Shown in pieces: positions 62,633 to 64,000 of a stretch of 64,000 nt of DNA. The translations under genes and the position numbers were made by a program. Every line of letters starts with the position of its first letter. The first letter of the stretch is position 1. The stretch comes from Clostridium sp. 'deep sea' (GTDB lineage: Bacteria > Bacillota > UBA994 > PWPR01): the NCBI RefSeq assembly GCF_014931565.1, contig NZ_CP063353.1, forward strand, positions 1,426,001-1,490,000. Direction: 5' to 3'. The notes beneath the pieces are model-generated. The model did no database searches. It saw only the letters and a list, made by a program, of their open reading frames with translations, and was not told the origin of the DNA.

Positions 62633-64000
62633 ATGAGAATAGCTATTGCGGAATTTGCCCATGAAACCTGTACTTTTTGTCCTGATAGAACAACATATAA
62701 TACGCTTAATCCTTACGCCTCACGAGGCAGTAATGTTATTTACAAAAACAAGGGTTTACCCAACTATATTAATGGATTTTTAAATGTACTAGAGCAACAC
62801 AATAGTGTTGAAATAGTACCTATTATTAGTGTGGGCATGGCTCCTGGACCCTATACAAGCTGGTTCACTGAGAACTGTTTTAATAAGTTTTGTACCGAAA
62901 TTCAAGACCGACTAGTTAATTCTTTAGAGTTAGATGGAGTTTTACTGGCCCTACATGGTGCTATGGCTGTAGAGGGTATCGCTAAACCCGAGGCAGAGAT
63001 TGTGCGCAGGGTAAGACAGGTTGTTGGTGATATACCTATTATGGTAACCCTCGATCTCCATGCTAATGAAGATGCTGAATTAACAGATGTTACAGATGCT
63101 GTTTTTGTACTTAAAACATATCCTCATCTTGATTCCCAAGAAATAGGTGAAACTGCTGCCCAGTGTATGTTAGATACCCTAGCAGGAAAGCTAAAACCTA
63201 CTCAAGCATTAGTAAAACCAAATATTGTTTCTGCTAGTATTTTTCAGGCATCAGACTACTACCCAATGAAAGAGTTATATGATTTATGCCGAGAATGGGA
63301 GAAACAACAAGAGGTAATTTGTGTAAGTGTGGCTCCTGGCTTCGCTTATGCTGATGTTCCTGATATTGGCATGTCAGTAATTGCCGTTACAAATAATAAC
63401 CAAGCTTTAGCTCAAAAAATAAGCCAAGAAATTGCAGCTAAGGCCTGGCAATTACGTGATGCTTTAAATCAAAAATTACCTAAAACAAAAGAGGCTGTAA
63501 ATCAAGTGATAGAGTTAGTTAAGCAAGGCAAAGGGCCTGTATTAATGGCCGATGGTGCAGACCGAACTGGTGATAGTACCCATGTTCTTAAAGAACTATT
63601 ACTACAAGGTGCTAAAAACTTTGCAATGCCAGGTATAGCTGACCCTGTTGCCACTGCTTATTTAGCAAAGAATCATAAAATTGGAGATACTGTAACTGTA
63701 AAAATAGGTGGCTGGGCAAGTGAGTTTTCGGGAGATCCAGTAGAAGTTACGGGAGAGATAATCTATATTGGCAGACCAGAATACCGCCTTATTGGACCTA
63801 TGGGTAAAGGCAGTTTAGTTAAAAGTTGTTTAATTGTTACCCTTAGTTTAGGAAACGGCAGTTATGTAGTTGTTTCGGAGAACATGAGAGGTGCCATAGA
63901 CAGCGGTGGTTTTACATCTGCTAAAATAGACTATAAAAAACTAGACATAGTAGTACTAAAAGACCGCGTACATCACCGTGCTTTTTGGGATAGCTACTGC
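62633..64000 (+). CDS. M81 family metallopeptidase (MlrC-like; 3' end outside window)
   Basis: At least 456 residues; open to the right edge. MRIAIAEFAHETCTF, ALHGAMAVEG, VTLDLHANEDAELTD and ADGADRTGDSTHVL match the M81 (microcystinase C-like) family. Metal ligands are suggested by DLHAN (Asp, His) and the HETCTF (His, Glu). Family members hydrolyse cyclic or linear peptides; usual partner genes are ABC oligopeptide importers, not visible here. Start ATG with AAGGGG upstream. Confidence 0.92.
   Translation, partial: MRIAIAEFAHETCTFCPDRTTYNTLNPYASRGSNVIYKNKGLPNYINGFLNVLEQHNSVEIVPIISVGMAPGPYTSWFTENCFNKFCTEIQDRLVNSLELDGVLLALHGAMAVEGIAKPEAEIVRRVRQVVGDIPIMVTLDLHANEDAELTDVTDAVFVLKTYPHLDSQEIGETAAQCMLDTLAGKLKPTQALVKPNIVSASIFQASDYYPMKELYDLCREWEKQQEVICVSVAPGFAYADVPDIGMSVIAVTNNNQALAQKISQEIAAKAWQLRDALNQKLPKTKEAVNQVIELVKQGKGPVLMADGADRTGDSTHVLKELLLQGAKNFAMPGIADPVATAYLAKNHKIGDTVTVKIGGWASEFSGDPVEVTGEIIYIGRPEYRLIGPMGKGSLVKSCLIVTLSLGNGSYVVVSENMRGAIDSGGFTSAKIDYKKLDIVVLKDRVHHRAFWDSYC

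Overview
The window looks like a chromosomal stretch of a low-GC, anaerobic, amino-acid-fermenting Clostridia-type Firmicute. I infer this from the AT-rich sequence, strong AGGAGG-type ribosome binding sites, clostridial families such as the UGA-containing glycine/betaine reductase component B, phosphate butyryltransferase and an indolepyruvate:ferredoxin oxidoreductase subunit, and the wall-active 3D-domain and glucosaminidase proteins. I cannot name the species.

Left part (1-17.4 kb). A fermentation operon (ptb, iorA) is followed by a ClpP-like membrane protein without visible catalytic residues, dGTPase, a MerR regulator, hydrolases and a dehydrogenase with a C-terminal zinc ribbon. A betaine-reductase-type selenoprotein operon follows: alpha/beta proprotein, gamma subunit read through an in-frame UGA, and a BCCT betaine/choline/carnitine carrier, with a divergent TetR regulator. 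Three other TetR genes sit near small membrane proteins or by themselves.

Centre-left (17.7-33.5 kb). After a tRNA-Leu(CAA) comes a minus-strand locus with a small secreted Tyr-rich protein, a lipoprotein, two ABC permeases and an ATPase. The secreted protein and the lipoprotein are each broken by a single missing base in a homopolymer run. Then come a DUF2812/PadR pair with a perfect 32-bp palindrome, a hydrolase behind a Fur-type box, a BtrH-like protein, five ~170-bp tandem repeats, an RNA methyltransferase, and the TldD/TldE pair.

Mobile region (33.5-38.1 kb). Two IS110-family copies in the same orientation, each with a differently frameshifted transposase, flank 1.2 kb that holds an orphan type II CRISPR array and one tiny membrane-protein gene. 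The right-most 'repeat' of the array is the anti-repeat of a tracrRNA: it continues into a bulge, two hairpins and a terminator. No cas gene is present. The geometry is what recombination between an array repeat and the tracrRNA anti-repeat would leave if it deleted the leader and cas operon of an S. pyogenes-type locus. This is the most unusual structure in the window.

Right part (38.1-64 kb). These are mostly housekeeping and accessory genes: NUDIX hydrolases, a FAD/Rieske oxidoreductase overlapping a tocopherol-cyclase-like gene, an MFS carrier, DUF1189, a 3D-domain protein, dipeptidase, glutamate racemase, lipoproteins, TspO, a UgtP-like glycosyltransferase, tRNA-Leu(GAG), an MTA/SAH nucleosidase with a DUF896 protein, an AraC-C39/BtrH-like fusion, thymidylate kinase with an HD-GYP protein, a glucosaminidase, an AI-2E family permease, GNAT enzymes and a partial M81 metallopeptidase. 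A family of GC-richer modular hairpin repeats (five blocks, two of them inverted copies around murI) lies between genes in both halves.
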